From NCBI RefSeq assembly GCF_002631185.1, contig NZ_PDNU01000028.1, positions 1 through 64,000 on the forward strand: a stretch of 64,000 bases of DNA. Reading direction: 5' to 3'. Position 1 is the stretch's first letter. Each line of letters opens with the position of its first letter. The DNA is from Teichococcus rhizosphaerae. Lineage in GTDB: Bacteria > Pseudomonadota > Alphaproteobacteria > Acetobacterales > Acetobacteraceae. Of this stretch, positions 8,206 through 16,232 are shown one piece after another. Below the pieces are notes generated by a model. The model was not told where the DNA came from. It worked only from the letters and a program-made list of their open reading frames with translations, and did not search any database. The translations under genes and the position numbers were made by a program.

Positions 8206-10349
8206 GCGTCGTTCTCCGCGATGTCGATCACCGCGTCGGCGGCGAAGGCGCCCTGCCCCGCGGGCATGGCGAAGACGGGGTTGAGGTCGATGCCCGACAG
8301 GCGCGGCCCGGCCTGGTGGGCGAAGAGGGACAGGCGCGACAGCATCCGCGCCAGCGCCGGGATGTCGGCCGGCGGCCGGCCACGGGCGCCCTGCAGCAGC
8401 GGCGCGCCCTTGATGGAGAGGATCATCCGCTCCGCCTCCGCCTCGCCGAAGGGGCAGCGGCGGAAGGACACGTCCTTCAGGATCTCGACGAAGATGCCGC
8501 CCAGCCCGAACATCGCGACAGGCCCGAAGACCGGGTCGCGGTGCACGCCGAGGATGCACTCGACGCCGCCCGAGAGCTGCTTCGCCACCAGCGCGCCCTC
8601 GATGCGCGCCTGCGGCGCCGCCTTGGCCGCGCGCTCCATCAGCAGGGAGAAGCCCTCGCGCACCGCGGCCGCGTCCGCCACGTTCAGCAGCACGCCGCCG
8701 ATCTCCGACTTGTGGAGGATGTCGGGCGACAGGATCTTCATCACCACGGGGAAGCCGATCGCCTCCGCCGCCGCCACCGCGGCTTCCGCATCGGCGCAGG
8801 CGCGCTCGGGCGCCGCCTCGATGCCGGCCTCGGCCAGGATGCGCTTGGCCTCCGCCTCGCTCGGCGTGGAGGCCGGCAGCGCCACCGCGCCGCCGGCGGG
8901 CGGCGCCTCGCGCGGCGGCGCCGCGAAGGCATCCCCGAAGCGGCCCATGGCGTGGATCGCCGCCACGGCGCGCGAGGGGTCCTCGAACACGGTGAAGCCG
9001 TCCGCCTCGAACTGCTCCACCAGCGGCGGATCCGCCAGCACGGAGAGCACGAAGAGCCGGTCCGGATGCGCCTCGCGCACGCCGCGCATCTGCTCGCGCA
9101 GCTTGGGCGCCACGGAGGCGGCGCCGCCCGCATGGGTGAAGAAGGCGAGGATGGAGCCGTAGCCGCCATCCTCGACCAGCGACTTGGCGAAGCGGCCGAT
9201 GAGCGAGAAGTCGTTCAGGGCCTGGGCGGTGCAGTCCACCGGGTTCTGCGGCGCGCAGAAGGGCAGCGCCGCGCGCAGCTCGTCCTGGGCCGCCTGCGGC
9301 ATCTCCGGCATGGGCAGGCCGATGGCCTCGGCCGCGTCGGAGATCAGCACGCCGGCGCCGCCGCTGATGGTCAGCACGCCGAGCGAGTTGCCGGCCGGAT
9401 AAACCCGCCGGGTGGCAAGCCGGGCGATGTCCAGCATCTCCTCCGTGGTGCGGGCGCGCACCACGCCGTACTCGGCCAGCACCGCGTCCGTCACCGCGTC
9501 GTCGCCGGCGATGGAGGCGGTGTGGGAGCGGGCGGCGGCGCTGCCGACCGCGCTGCGCCCCACCTTCATCATCACCACCGGCTTGCGGTTGCGCCGCGCC
9601 AGCTCCAGCGCGGCGAGGAAGCTTTCCGCGTCGCGGATGCCCTCGGCATAGGCGGCGATCACCTCGGTGCCCGGGTCCTGCGCCATCCAGCCGATCATGT
9701 GGCCGATGTTGAGGTCGGCCTCGTTGCCGGTGGTCACCACGCAGGACAGGCCGAGCCCGTGGTCCCGCGCCAGGCCGAACAGGTGCATGCCATAGGCGCC
9801 GGACTGGCTGGCGATGCCGATCGGCCCCGGCACGGGCGAGCCGCGCTCCAGGCTGGTGGTGAAGGTGCCGTAGAAGCCGGTGCGGGCGTTGAACAGGCCG
9901 AGGCAGTTGGGGCCCAGCAGCCGCATGCCGTGGCGGTGCGCGCTGGCCAGGATGGCCTCCTGCGCCGCCGCGCCGTCATCGCCCATCTCGGCGAAGCCGG
10001 CGCTGAACATGATGGCGGCCTTGGTGCCGCGCGCGCCCAGCTCCTCCACCGCCTGCGCCGCCGCGCTGGCCGGCACGGCGATGATGGCGACGTCCGGCGT
10101 CTCGGGCAGGGCGCCGATGCTCTGATAGGCTTCCAGCCCCTGAACCACCTTGTGCTTCGGGTTCACCGGCAGGATGCGGCCCTGGTAGCCCAGCTGCGTC
10201 ATGTAGTCGATCGGCCGGCCGCCGATGCGCGAGGCGTCGCCCGAGGCGCCGATCACCGCCACCGTGCGCGGGTCCAGCAGCGCCGAGAGCGTCTCCATGG
10301 GCAGAACCTGGCCCTGTGGCGTGGTGGAGCTGTCCGGCAATGGCGTCAT
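8202..10349 (-). CDS. acetate--CoA ligase family protein (NDP-forming acyl-CoA synthetase)
   Basis: A 715-residue fused NDP-forming acyl-CoA synthetase. Domain order: CoA-binding Rossmann domain (VAVIGASGD near residue 33), succinyl-CoA-ligase-like domains with the phosphohistidine region ARSHTASIAGDD near residue 270, then a C-terminal ATP-grasp domain (FPVVMKILSPDILHKSEIGGV). It activates a carboxylic acid to its CoA thioester using ATP and CoA. As the first gene of the minus-strand operon it would prime the substrate for the downstream dehydrogenases, hydratase and thiolase. Acetate is only the name-giving substrate; relatives accept aromatic or branched acids. Confidence 0.92.
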   Translation of the reverse strand: MTPLPDSSTTPQGQVLPMETLSALLDPRTVAVIGASGDASRIGGRPIDYMTQLGYQGRILPVNPKHKVVQGLEAYQSIGALPETPDVAIIAVPASAAAQAVEELGARGTKAAIMFSAGFAEMGDDGAAAQEAILASAHRHGMRLLGPNCLGLFNARTGFYGTFTTSLERGSPVPGPIGIASQSGAYGMHLFGLARDHGLGLSCVVTTGNEADLNIGHMIGWMAQDPGTEVIAAYAEGIRDAESFLAALELARRNRKPVVMMKVGRSAVGSAAARSHTASIAGDDAVTDAVLAEYGVVRARTTEEMLDIARLATRRVYPAGNSLGVLTISGGAGVLISDAAEAIGLPMPEMPQAAQDELRAALPFCAPQNPVDCTAQALNDFSLIGRFAKSLVEDGGYGSILAFFTHAGGAASVAPKLREQMRGVREAHPDRLFVLSVLADPPLVEQFEADGFTVFEDPSRAVAAIHAMGRFGDAFAAPPREAPPAGGAVALPASTPSEAEAKRILAEAGIEAAPERACADAEAAVAAAEAIGFPVVMKILSPDILHKSEIGGVLLNVADAAAVREGFSLLMERAAKAAPQARIEGALVAKQLSGGVECILGVHRDPVFGPVAMFGLGGIFVEILKDVSFRRCPFGEAEAERMILSIKGAPLLQGARGRPPADIPALARMLSRLSLFAHQAGPRLSGIDLNPVFAMPAGQGAFAADAVIDIAENDA

Positions 10350-10615
10350 CCCTCTTCAACGGGGGTCGGCCTCACGGAGCCGGAAGCGATCCGCCCGCTC
10401 GCCGCCGGCCCTTGCCGGCCGGGGCGCCGCGCAGCGTCTCGCCGCCTTTGCCCGTTTCCTTCCCCTGGCCTCCCGGCCCGCGCGGGAGGCTAGACCCCTC
10501 CGCGCAGGCATTCAATATGGAGAATGGTATTCCGCGCCCGGAAAAAGCACCCCTCTCGACGCGCCGCCAGCCCTGGCCCAGGATCGGCCGCCGGAAACAG
10601 CGGAGGGGGAGCGGC
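10350..10615. promoter_or_regulatory. divergent intergenic region between ligase operon and serine hydrolase
   Basis: A 266-base divergent spacer that must hold the promoter of the long minus-strand catabolic operon and that of the serine hydrolase gene. Most of it is GC-rich and featureless. A lower-GC island around 10510-10535 (CAATATGGAGAATGGTATTC) is the best candidate for promoter or operator elements. I could not define a convincing -35/-10 pair. Confidence 0.4.
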
Positions 10616-11830
10616 ATGATCGTGGAGAATCCGGGTTCGGTGGGGCTCTGCCCGGCGCGGCTGGCCCGCATCGGCCACTGGGCGGAGGCGCTGGTGGAAA
10701 GCGGCAGGCTGCCGGGGGTGACGACGCTGGTGGCGCGGCGCGGCCAGGTGGCCTGGCTGCACAGCACCGGCCTGGCCGACCGCGAGCGCGCCACGCCGAT
10801 GACGCCCGGGACCATCGTCCGCATCTATTCGATGACCAAGCCGCTCACCAGCCTGGCCATCCTGATGCTCTACGAGGAAGGCCACTTCCAGCTCGACGAC
10901 CCGATCACCCGCTTCCTGCCCTGCTTCGGCGACATGCGCGTGGCGGTGGGCGGCGGGCGCGGCAAGATCGACACCGTGCCGGCCGGGCGGGACATCACCT
11001 TCCGCGACCTGCTGACCCACACCTCGGGCCTGACCTACGGCTTCATGCAGGCGACCCTGGTCGATGCGCTCTACCGCGAGCACGGCGTGGACTTCCAGAC
11101 CGCCGAGACCAGCCTGGAGGAGGTGGTGCAGCGCGCAAGTGCCCTGCCGCTGATCGCCCAGCCGGGCCAGGCGTGGAACTACAGCATCGCCACCGACGTG
11201 CTGGGCCACCTGGTGGCGGTCATCTCCGGCCGGCCCTTCGAGGATTTCCTGCGCGAGCGCGTGCTGCGGCCGCTGCGGATGGAGGACACCGACTTCCATG
11301 TCCCGGAAGCCAAGCATCCCCGCCTCGCCGCCAACTACGCGCGCGGCCCGGGCGACAGCCTCGCCCTGATCGACGACCCCGCCACCAGCCGCTACCTGCG
11401 GCCGCGCGGCGTCTGCTCCGGCGGCGGCGGGCTGGTCTCCACCGCGGCGGATTACTGGCGCTTCTGCCGCCTCATGCTGAACAAGGGGGAGCTGGACGGC
11501 GTCCGCCTGCTCGGCCGCAAGACGGTGGAGCTGATGACGGCCAACCACCTGCGCGGCGACATGGCGGCGATGGGCCAGCCGCGCTGGTCGGAAAGCACGG
11601 CGGAAGGCATCGGCTTCGGCCTCGGCTTCTCCGTCATGCTGGACCCGGCGCGGGCGCAGATCCTCGGCACGCCGGGGGAATATGCCTGGGGCGGCGCCGC
11701 CTCCACCGCCTTCTGGATCGACCCGGCGGAGGAGATGGCGGTGATCCTGCTCACCCAGCTCATGCCCTCCTCGGCCTACCCGATCCGGCGGGAGCTGCGG
11801 GTGCTGACGTATCAGGCGGTGATCGACTGA
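10616..11830 (+). CDS. serine hydrolase (class C beta-lactamase fold)
   Basis: A 404-residue penicillin-binding-protein-like hydrolase. The nucleophile motif SMTK is at residues 72-75, the Tyr of the second motif is in WNYSIATDVLG, and the third motif is WGG in AWGGAAS. No signal peptide is seen, so the enzyme is probably cytosolic and an esterase or peptidase of the EstB type rather than a secreted beta-lactamase. The start at 10616 is supported by the upstream GGAGGGGGAG and by the lack of conserved sequence in the longer frame. It stands alone and ends at a strong hairpin shared with the convergent mntR. Confidence 0.88.
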   Translation: MIVENPGSVGLCPARLARIGHWAEALVESGRLPGVTTLVARRGQVAWLHSTGLADRERATPMTPGTIVRIYSMTKPLTSLAILMLYEEGHFQLDDPITRFLPCFGDMRVAVGGGRGKIDTVPAGRDITFRDLLTHTSGLTYGFMQATLVDALYREHGVDFQTAETSLEEVVQRASALPLIAQPGQAWNYSIATDVLGHLVAVISGRPFEDFLRERVLRPLRMEDTDFHVPEAKHPRLAANYARGPGDSLALIDDPATSRYLRPRGVCSGGGGLVSTAADYWRFCRLMLNKGELDGVRLLGRKTVELMTANHLRGDMAAMGQPRWSESTAEGIGFGLGFSVMLDPARAQILGTPGEYAWGGAASTAFWIDPAEEMAVILLTQLMPSSAYPIRRELRVLTYQAVID

Positions 11831-11841
11831 ACACCAGAAAG

Positions 11842-11882
11842 CCGGGGGGAATGAATTCCCCCCGGACCCCCCATCTTTTTTC
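11842..11882. terminator. bidirectional terminator-like hairpin with T-tract
   Basis: Perfect 11-bp stem (CCGGGGGGAAT / ATTCCCCCCGG) around a 2-base loop at 11842-11865, followed by ACCCCCCATC and six T residues. It sits between the convergent hydrolase and mntR genes. The flank after the stem, GGACCCCCCATC, matches the 3' flank of the two-hairpin elements at 28032, 45528 and (inverted) 50805, so it belongs to the same repeat style. Confidence 0.75.
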
Positions 11883-11884
11883 CA

Positions 11885-12337
11885 TCAGTCAGGGGTTCGT
11901 GCGCGGCCGAGGAAGCGCTCGAAGGCGGCGAGCGTCGCCTCGCTGACATGGTGCTCGATGCCCTCGGCATCCATCTCCGCCACCTCGGGCGGCACGCCGA
12001 GCGCCAGCAGCACGTCCACCACCACCCGGTGCCGCGCCTTCACCTCGGCCGCCAGGGCCTGCCCCTCGGCGGTGAGGAACACCCCCCGGTAGGGCTTGGA
12101 ATGCGCCAGCCCCTCCCGCTTCAGCCGGGCGATCGCCTTGATGGCGGTGGCATGGGAAACGCCGAGGCGGCGGGCGATGTCGGTGGGGCGCGCCTCGCCG
12201 GTGCTCTCCAGCAGGTCGGCGATCAGCTCCACATAGTCGTGCAGCAGGGCGCTGGCGCGGGCCGAGCGCGCGGTGGCGTGGCGGGCCGCCTCCCCCGTCG
12301 CGTCGCCGGCCGGGGCCGCCACCTTGTCATCCGCCAT
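11885..12337 (-). CDS. mntR: DtxR-family manganese-dependent transcriptional regulator
   Basis: About 150 residues of the DtxR/MntR family. A winged helix-turn-helix (ARPTDIARRLGVSHATAIKA) is followed by the wing KPYRGVFLTAEG and the metal-binding dimerisation region containing EMDAEGIEHHVS, the family's core metal-site motif. It lacks the SH3-like third domain of DtxR, as MntR does. It is divergent from a metal ABC importer, which it most likely represses when Mn(II) is plentiful. The start at 12337 (MADDK) gives the usual length; an ATG 24 bases upstream is possible. Confidence 0.85.
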   Translation of the reverse strand: MADDKVAAPAGDATGEAARHATARSARASALLHDYVELIADLLESTGEARPTDIARRLGVSHATAIKAIARLKREGLAHSKPYRGVFLTAEGQALAAEVKARHRVVVDVLLALGVPPEVAEMDAEGIEHHVSEATLAAFERFLGRARTPD

Positions 12338-12427
12338 CGCCACCCTGCGCCCATGCCCCATGACGTTGTCGTGCCGGGAAGTTGTCCTGCGGGCCGCTCT
12401 AGCAGCCGGCGAGCCCCTTGCGCAAAA

Positions 12428-12443
12428 TGTAGCCTTGGCTTCA
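12428..12443. promoter_or_regulatory. candidate MntR operator
   Basis: An imperfect palindrome TGTAGCCTTGGCTTCA with a perfect AGCC-TT-GGCT core and 6 of 7 bases matching between arms. It lies in the 160-base divergent spacer between mntR and the importer genes. Known MntR sites of enterobacteria have an AGC-N-AAGGCT-like core, which this resembles. Assignment to MntR is an inference from position and core similarity. Confidence 0.5.
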
Positions 12444-12497
12444 ACATGGCGCCATCGCTTGAAGGTGGCGCAGCCGGTTCCAGATGAAGGCGGCGCC

Positions 12498-13526
12498 ATG
12501 AGAGCCCCGGAGACCGCCAGCATGACCGAAGCCTGCCCGCCCTCCCGCCGCCGCCTGCTGCTCGGCGCCGCCGCCCTGGCGGCCATGGCGGCCTCGCCCG
12601 CCGGTTCCGGGGCGGGCGAGGCGCGGGCCGAGGCGCCCGTCAGGCGCCCGGTCCTCGCCACCACCGCCATGATCGGCGACCTGGCGCGCCGCGTCGGCGG
12701 CTCCCGCATCGAGCTGAGCGTGCTCATGGGCGAGGGGGTGGACCCGCATCTCTACAAGCCGACCCGGGGCGACATCGCCCGGCTGCTGAAGGCGGAACTG
12801 GTGTTCTACAACGGTCTGCTGCTGGAAGGGCAGATGACCGAGGCCTTCGGGCGCGTCTCCCGCGCCGGCAAGCCGGTGGTGGCGGTGGCCGAGTCGCTGC
12901 CGCCCGAGAGCCTGCTCGTCCCCGAGGACGCCGCCCCGCACCCCGACCCGCATGTGTGGATGGACCCACGCGCCTGGTCGCAGGCGGCCGGCATCATCGC
13001 CCGCGAGCTGGCCAGGCTGGAACCGGCGGGGGCGGCGGAGTTCGAGCGCAACCTCGCCGCGCTCCAGTCCGAGCTGGCGGCGCTGGACGAGTGGGCGGCG
13101 CGGGCCATCGCCTCCATCCCCGCCCGGCAGCGCGTGCTGGTCACGGCGCATGACGCCTTCGGCTACTTCGCCCGCCGCTACGGGCTGGAGGTCATGGGCA
13201 TCCAGGGCCTGTCCACCGAATCCGAGGCCGGGCTGCGCCGCATCCAGGAGCTGGTGGAGCTGCTGGCGGCCCGCAACATCCCCGCCGTATTCGTGGAAAG
13301 CTCCGTCTCGGACCGCAACATCCGCGCCCTGGTGGAAGGCGCCGCCGCCCGCGGCCACCGCGTCGTCATCGGCGGCTCGCTCTTCTCCGACGCCATGGGC
13401 GCGCCCGGCACCTATGAGAGCACCTATCCCGGCATGATCGACCACAACGTGACGACCATGGTGCGCGCCCTGGGCGGCGAGGCGCCGCCGCGCGGCTTCG
13501 CCGGCCGGCTGGCGGAGGCCCGATGA
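12498..13526 (+). CDS. metal ABC transporter substrate-binding protein (Mn/Zn/Fe, cluster A-I)
   Basis: A 342-residue periplasmic metal-binding protein of the ZnuA/MntC/SitA family. The N-terminus has a twin-arginine-like SRRRLLLGAAALAAMAA export signal. Metal ligands are recognisable: His84 in VDPHLY, His152 in DPHVWMDP, a Glu in FVESSVSD and an Asp in MIDHNVTTM. There is no long His-rich loop, which argues against ZnuA. The neighbouring mntR and SitB-like ATPase favour Mn(II) (or Fe(II)) as ligand. The ATG at 12498 has AAGG upstream; a second in-frame ATG at 12522 is also possible. Confidence 0.92.
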   Translation: MRAPETASMTEACPPSRRRLLLGAAALAAMAASPAGSGAGEARAEAPVRRPVLATTAMIGDLARRVGGSRIELSVLMGEGVDPHLYKPTRGDIARLLKAELVFYNGLLLEGQMTEAFGRVSRAGKPVVAVAESLPPESLLVPEDAAPHPDPHVWMDPRAWSQAAGIIARELARLEPAGAAEFERNLAALQSELAALDEWAARAIASIPARQRVLVTAHDAFGYFARRYGLEVMGIQGLSTESEAGLRRIQELVELLAARNIPAVFVESSVSDRNIRALVEGAAARGHRVVIGGSLFSDAMGAPGTYESTYPGMIDHNVTTMVRALGGEAPPRGFAGRLAEAR

Positions 13527-14311
13527 GCCCCACCCCCTCCGCCCTCGAGCTGCGCAACCTCTCGGTCGCCTACCGGGAGGCGCCGGTGCTGCAAGGGGTG
13601 AGCTGGCGCGCGCCGCAGAGCGGCCTCACCGCCATCGTCGGGCCCAACGGCGCCGGCAAGTCCACCCTGCTGAAGGCGGCGCTGGAGCTGGTGCCGCGCC
13701 TGTCCGGCGAGGTGCGCTTCTTCGGCCAGGAACTGCGCCAGGCGCGGCGGCGCATCGGCTACCTGCCGCAGCGCGCCAGCGTGGACTGGGACTTCCCCGC
13801 CACCGTGCTGCAGGTGGCCTCGATGGGCCGCTACCCGCGCGTCGGCTGGTTCCTGCCCCTGCCGCGCGCCGAGCGGGAGCGCGCCCGCGCCGCCCTGGCC
13901 GAGGTCGGCATGGCCGACTTCGCCGGGCGGCAGATCGGCCAGCTCTCGGGCGGGCAGCAGCAGCGCGTCTTCCTCGCCCGCGCCCTGGCGCTGGAAGCCG
14001 ATCTCTACCTGATGGACGAGCCCTTCGCCGGCGTCGACGCCGCCACCGAGCGCGCCATCATCGACGTGCTGCACCGGCTCGGGCGGGATGGGCGCGCGGT
14101 GATCGCCGTGCACCACGACCTCGCCACCGCGCCGCAATACTTCGAGCATGTCTGCCTGCTGAACCGCGAGGTGGTCGCGGCCGGGCCGATGGAGGCGGTG
14201 TTCACGCCGGAGAACCTGTCGCGCACCTATGGCGGCCGGCTCAGCATGCTGGACGAGGCGGCGCTGCGCCCCTCCTCCCCGCTCCGGCAGCCCCTGCGGG
14301 CCGTGCCGTGA
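13523..14311 (+). CDS. metal ABC transporter ATP-binding protein
   Basis: A 262-residue ABC ATPase of the metal-uptake type. Walker A is GPNGAGKST, the Q-loop region reads GYLPQRASVDWDFPATV, the signature is LSGGQQQR, and Walker B is LYLMDEPFAGVD followed by the H-loop HHDL. The DWDFP stretch is typical of Mn/Zn importer ATPases. Its ATG overlaps the stop of the binding-protein gene (ATGA), and its own stop overlaps the first permease start, so the four genes form one translationally coupled operon. Confidence 0.93.
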   Translation: MSPTPSALELRNLSVAYREAPVLQGVSWRAPQSGLTAIVGPNGAGKSTLLKAALELVPRLSGEVRFFGQELRQARRRIGYLPQRASVDWDFPATVLQVASMGRYPRVGWFLPLPRAERERARAALAEVGMADFAGRQIGQLSGGQQQRVFLARALALEADLYLMDEPFAGVDAATERAIIDVLHRLGRDGRAVIAVHHDLATAPQYFEHVCLLNREVVAAGPMEAVFTPENLSRTYGGRLSMLDEAALRPSSPLRQPLRAVP

Positions 14312-15225
14312 TGGAGGCGCTGCTCCAGGCGCTGACCTTCAGCGGCGGCTACAACGCGCGGGTGGTGGCGCTGGGCTGCGCCGCCTTCGGGCTGGCCGCG
14401 GGCGCGCTGGGCTGCTTCGTGCTGCTGCGCGGCCGCGCGCTGATCGCCGACGCCGCGGCCCACGCCACCCTGCCCGGCCTCTGCCTCGCCTTCATCCTCG
14501 CCGCCACGCTGGGCTGGAACCCGCGCTCCCTGCCGCTGCTGATGGGCGGCGCCGCGGCCACGGCGGCGCTCGGCGTGCTGGCCGTGGGCGCGCTGGCCCG
14601 CGGCGGCAGGCTGCGGGACGACGCGGCGATGGCGCTGGTCATCTCCATCGGCTTCGGCACGGGCGTGGCGCTGCTCTCGGTGGTGCAGTCCCTGCCCGTG
14701 GGCGGGCAGGCGGGGTTGTCCAGCTTCATCCTCGGCCAGGCGGCGGGGATGAGCGCGGCCGACGCGCTGCTGATCCTCTGGCTGGCCGTGGCGGCGCTGC
14801 TGGCGGTCGCGGTGCTGTTCCGCCCGCTCGCCGTGCTCTGCTTCGACGCCGATTTCGCCGCCTCGGTGGGCCTGCCGGTGCGCTGGCTCGATCTCGCCCT
14901 GCTCGGGCTGATGCTGGCCGTCACGGTGGCCGGCCTCCGCGCGGTGGGGCTGATCCTGGTTGTGGCGCTGATGGTGGTGCCCGCCGCCACCGCCCGGCTG
15001 GCCACCGAGCGGCTCTCGGTCATGGTGCCGCTGGCGGGGCTGCTCGGCGCCGTCTCGGCCTGGATGGGGGCGGGGCTTTCCGCCGCCGCGCCCGCTTTGC
15101 CCACGGGCGCCACCATCGCGCTGGTGGCCTGCGCGCTGTTCCTGCTGGCGCTGCTCTTCGCGCCGGCGCGCGGCGTGGTGGCCTTCGCGCTGCGCCAGCG
15201 CCGGCTGCGGCGGGAGGCGGCATGA
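14311..15225 (+). CDS. metal ABC transporter permease 1
   Basis: About 304 residues of the ABC-3 permease family (SitC/ZnuB/MntB-like) with about eight hydrophobic segments. The early sequence GCFVLLRGRALIADAAAHATLPGLCLAF is the family hallmark that contacts the ATPase. The ATG at 14311 overlaps the previous stop (TGATG); a GTG at 14308 is an alternative. Two different permease genes follow one another, as in sitABCD operons, implying a heterodimeric membrane channel. Confidence 0.9.
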   Translation: MEALLQALTFSGGYNARVVALGCAAFGLAAGALGCFVLLRGRALIADAAAHATLPGLCLAFILAATLGWNPRSLPLLMGGAAATAALGVLAVGALARGGRLRDDAAMALVISIGFGTGVALLSVVQSLPVGGQAGLSSFILGQAAGMSAADALLILWLAVAALLAVAVLFRPLAVLCFDADFAASVGLPVRWLDLALLGLMLAVTVAGLRAVGLILVVALMVVPAATARLATERLSVMVPLAGLLGAVSAWMGAGLSAAAPALPTGATIALVACALFLLALLFAPARGVVAFALRQRRLRREAA

Positions 15226-16142
15226 CGCTGTTCCTGCAACTGGATTTCGCGGCGCTCTCGGCGGCGGTGCTGGCCTGCCTGGCCTGCGGCCTGCTCGGCA
15301 ACCTGCTGCTGCTGACGCGGCAGAGCCTGCTGGGCGACGCCATCAGCCATTCCGTGCTGCCCGGGCTGGTGATGGGCTTCATCGTCACCGGCACGCGCGC
15401 CACCCTGCCCATGGTGCTGGGCGCGATGGCCGCCGCCGTGATCGCCGCGCTGCTGATCAGCCTGATCCGCCGGCTGGCGCGGCTGGAGGCGGGCGCCGCC
15501 ATGGGCGTGGTGTTCTCCGGCATGTTCGCGCTCGGCATCGTGCTGATCGAGGTGAGCGGCGCCCGCGCCGTGGACCTCGACGTGGACTGCGTGCTCTACG
15601 GCCAGCTCGAGGCGCTGATCTGGCCCGCCGCCACCGGCTTCTCCTCGCTGTGGGACCCGGCCGCGCTGGCCGACATGCCGCAGGAGACGCGCACCCTGGC
15701 CGGCGTGCTGGCGCTCACCCTCGCCGGCCTCGCCCTGCTGTGGAAGGAGCTGCGGCTGGCGGCCTTCGACCCGGACTTCGCCGCCAGCATCGGCTTCGCG
15801 CCGCGCGGCCTGTCGCTGGTGGTGCTGGTGCTGGTCTCGGTGGCCTGCGTGGCGGCCTTCTGGGCGGTGGGGTCGATCCTGGTGATCGCGGCCCTGGTGG
15901 CGCCCGCCGCCATCGCCCGCCTGCTGACGGACAGCTACCGCGGCCAGTTCCTCATCTCCGCCGCCGCCGCCGTGGCGATGGGCGCGGGCGGCTACGGCGC
16001 CGCCATCGCGGTGCCGGCGCTGCTGGGCCTGGACCACGGGCTGAACGCCGCCGGCATGATGGCCGTGGTGGCGGGCTTCCTGCTCGTCCTGGCCTGGGCC
16101 TTCGGCCCCTATGGCCGCTCGCGCCGGGTGGCCATGGCCTGA
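15222..16142 (+). CDS. metal ABC transporter permease 2
   Basis: A 306-residue ABC-3 family permease with about eight membrane segments. The family region CGLLGNLLLLTRQSLLGDAISHSVLPG is near the N-terminus. There is a periplasmic insert (FSSLWDPAALADMPQETR) that fits the SitD/MntD type. Its ATG overlaps the stop of permease 1 by 4 bases. It is the last gene of the metal-import operon, and the GC-rich hairpins and G-run downstream lie between it and the convergent helicase gene. Confidence 0.9.
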   Translation: MTLFLQLDFAALSAAVLACLACGLLGNLLLLTRQSLLGDAISHSVLPGLVMGFIVTGTRATLPMVLGAMAAAVIAALLISLIRRLARLEAGAAMGVVFSGMFALGIVLIEVSGARAVDLDVDCVLYGQLEALIWPAATGFSSLWDPAALADMPQETRTLAGVLALTLAGLALLWKELRLAAFDPDFAASIGFAPRGLSLVVLVLVSVACVAAFWAVGSILVIAALVAPAAIARLLTDSYRGQFLISAAAAVAMGAGGYGAAIAVPALLGLDHGLNAAGMMAVVAGFLLVLAWAFGPYGRSRRVAMA

Positions 16143-16232
16143 GGCGGCGCCGCCCCCCGGGGCGGCACCGCCACCCGGAGGGGGAGGATCGCGGGGGGGG
16201 GGGGGGGAGGCGGCGCTGCCCCCCGCGCGCTT
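16143..16232. repeat. convergent spacer with GC hairpins and a 15-G homopolymer
   Basis: A 90-base spacer between convergent genes. It holds the palindrome GCCGCCCCCCGGGGCGGC (16149-16166), an uninterrupted run of 15 G at 16193-16207, and a degenerate hairpin just after it. No T-tract is seen. The homopolymer would be prone to slippage in replication and to sequencing error. Confidence 0.75.
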
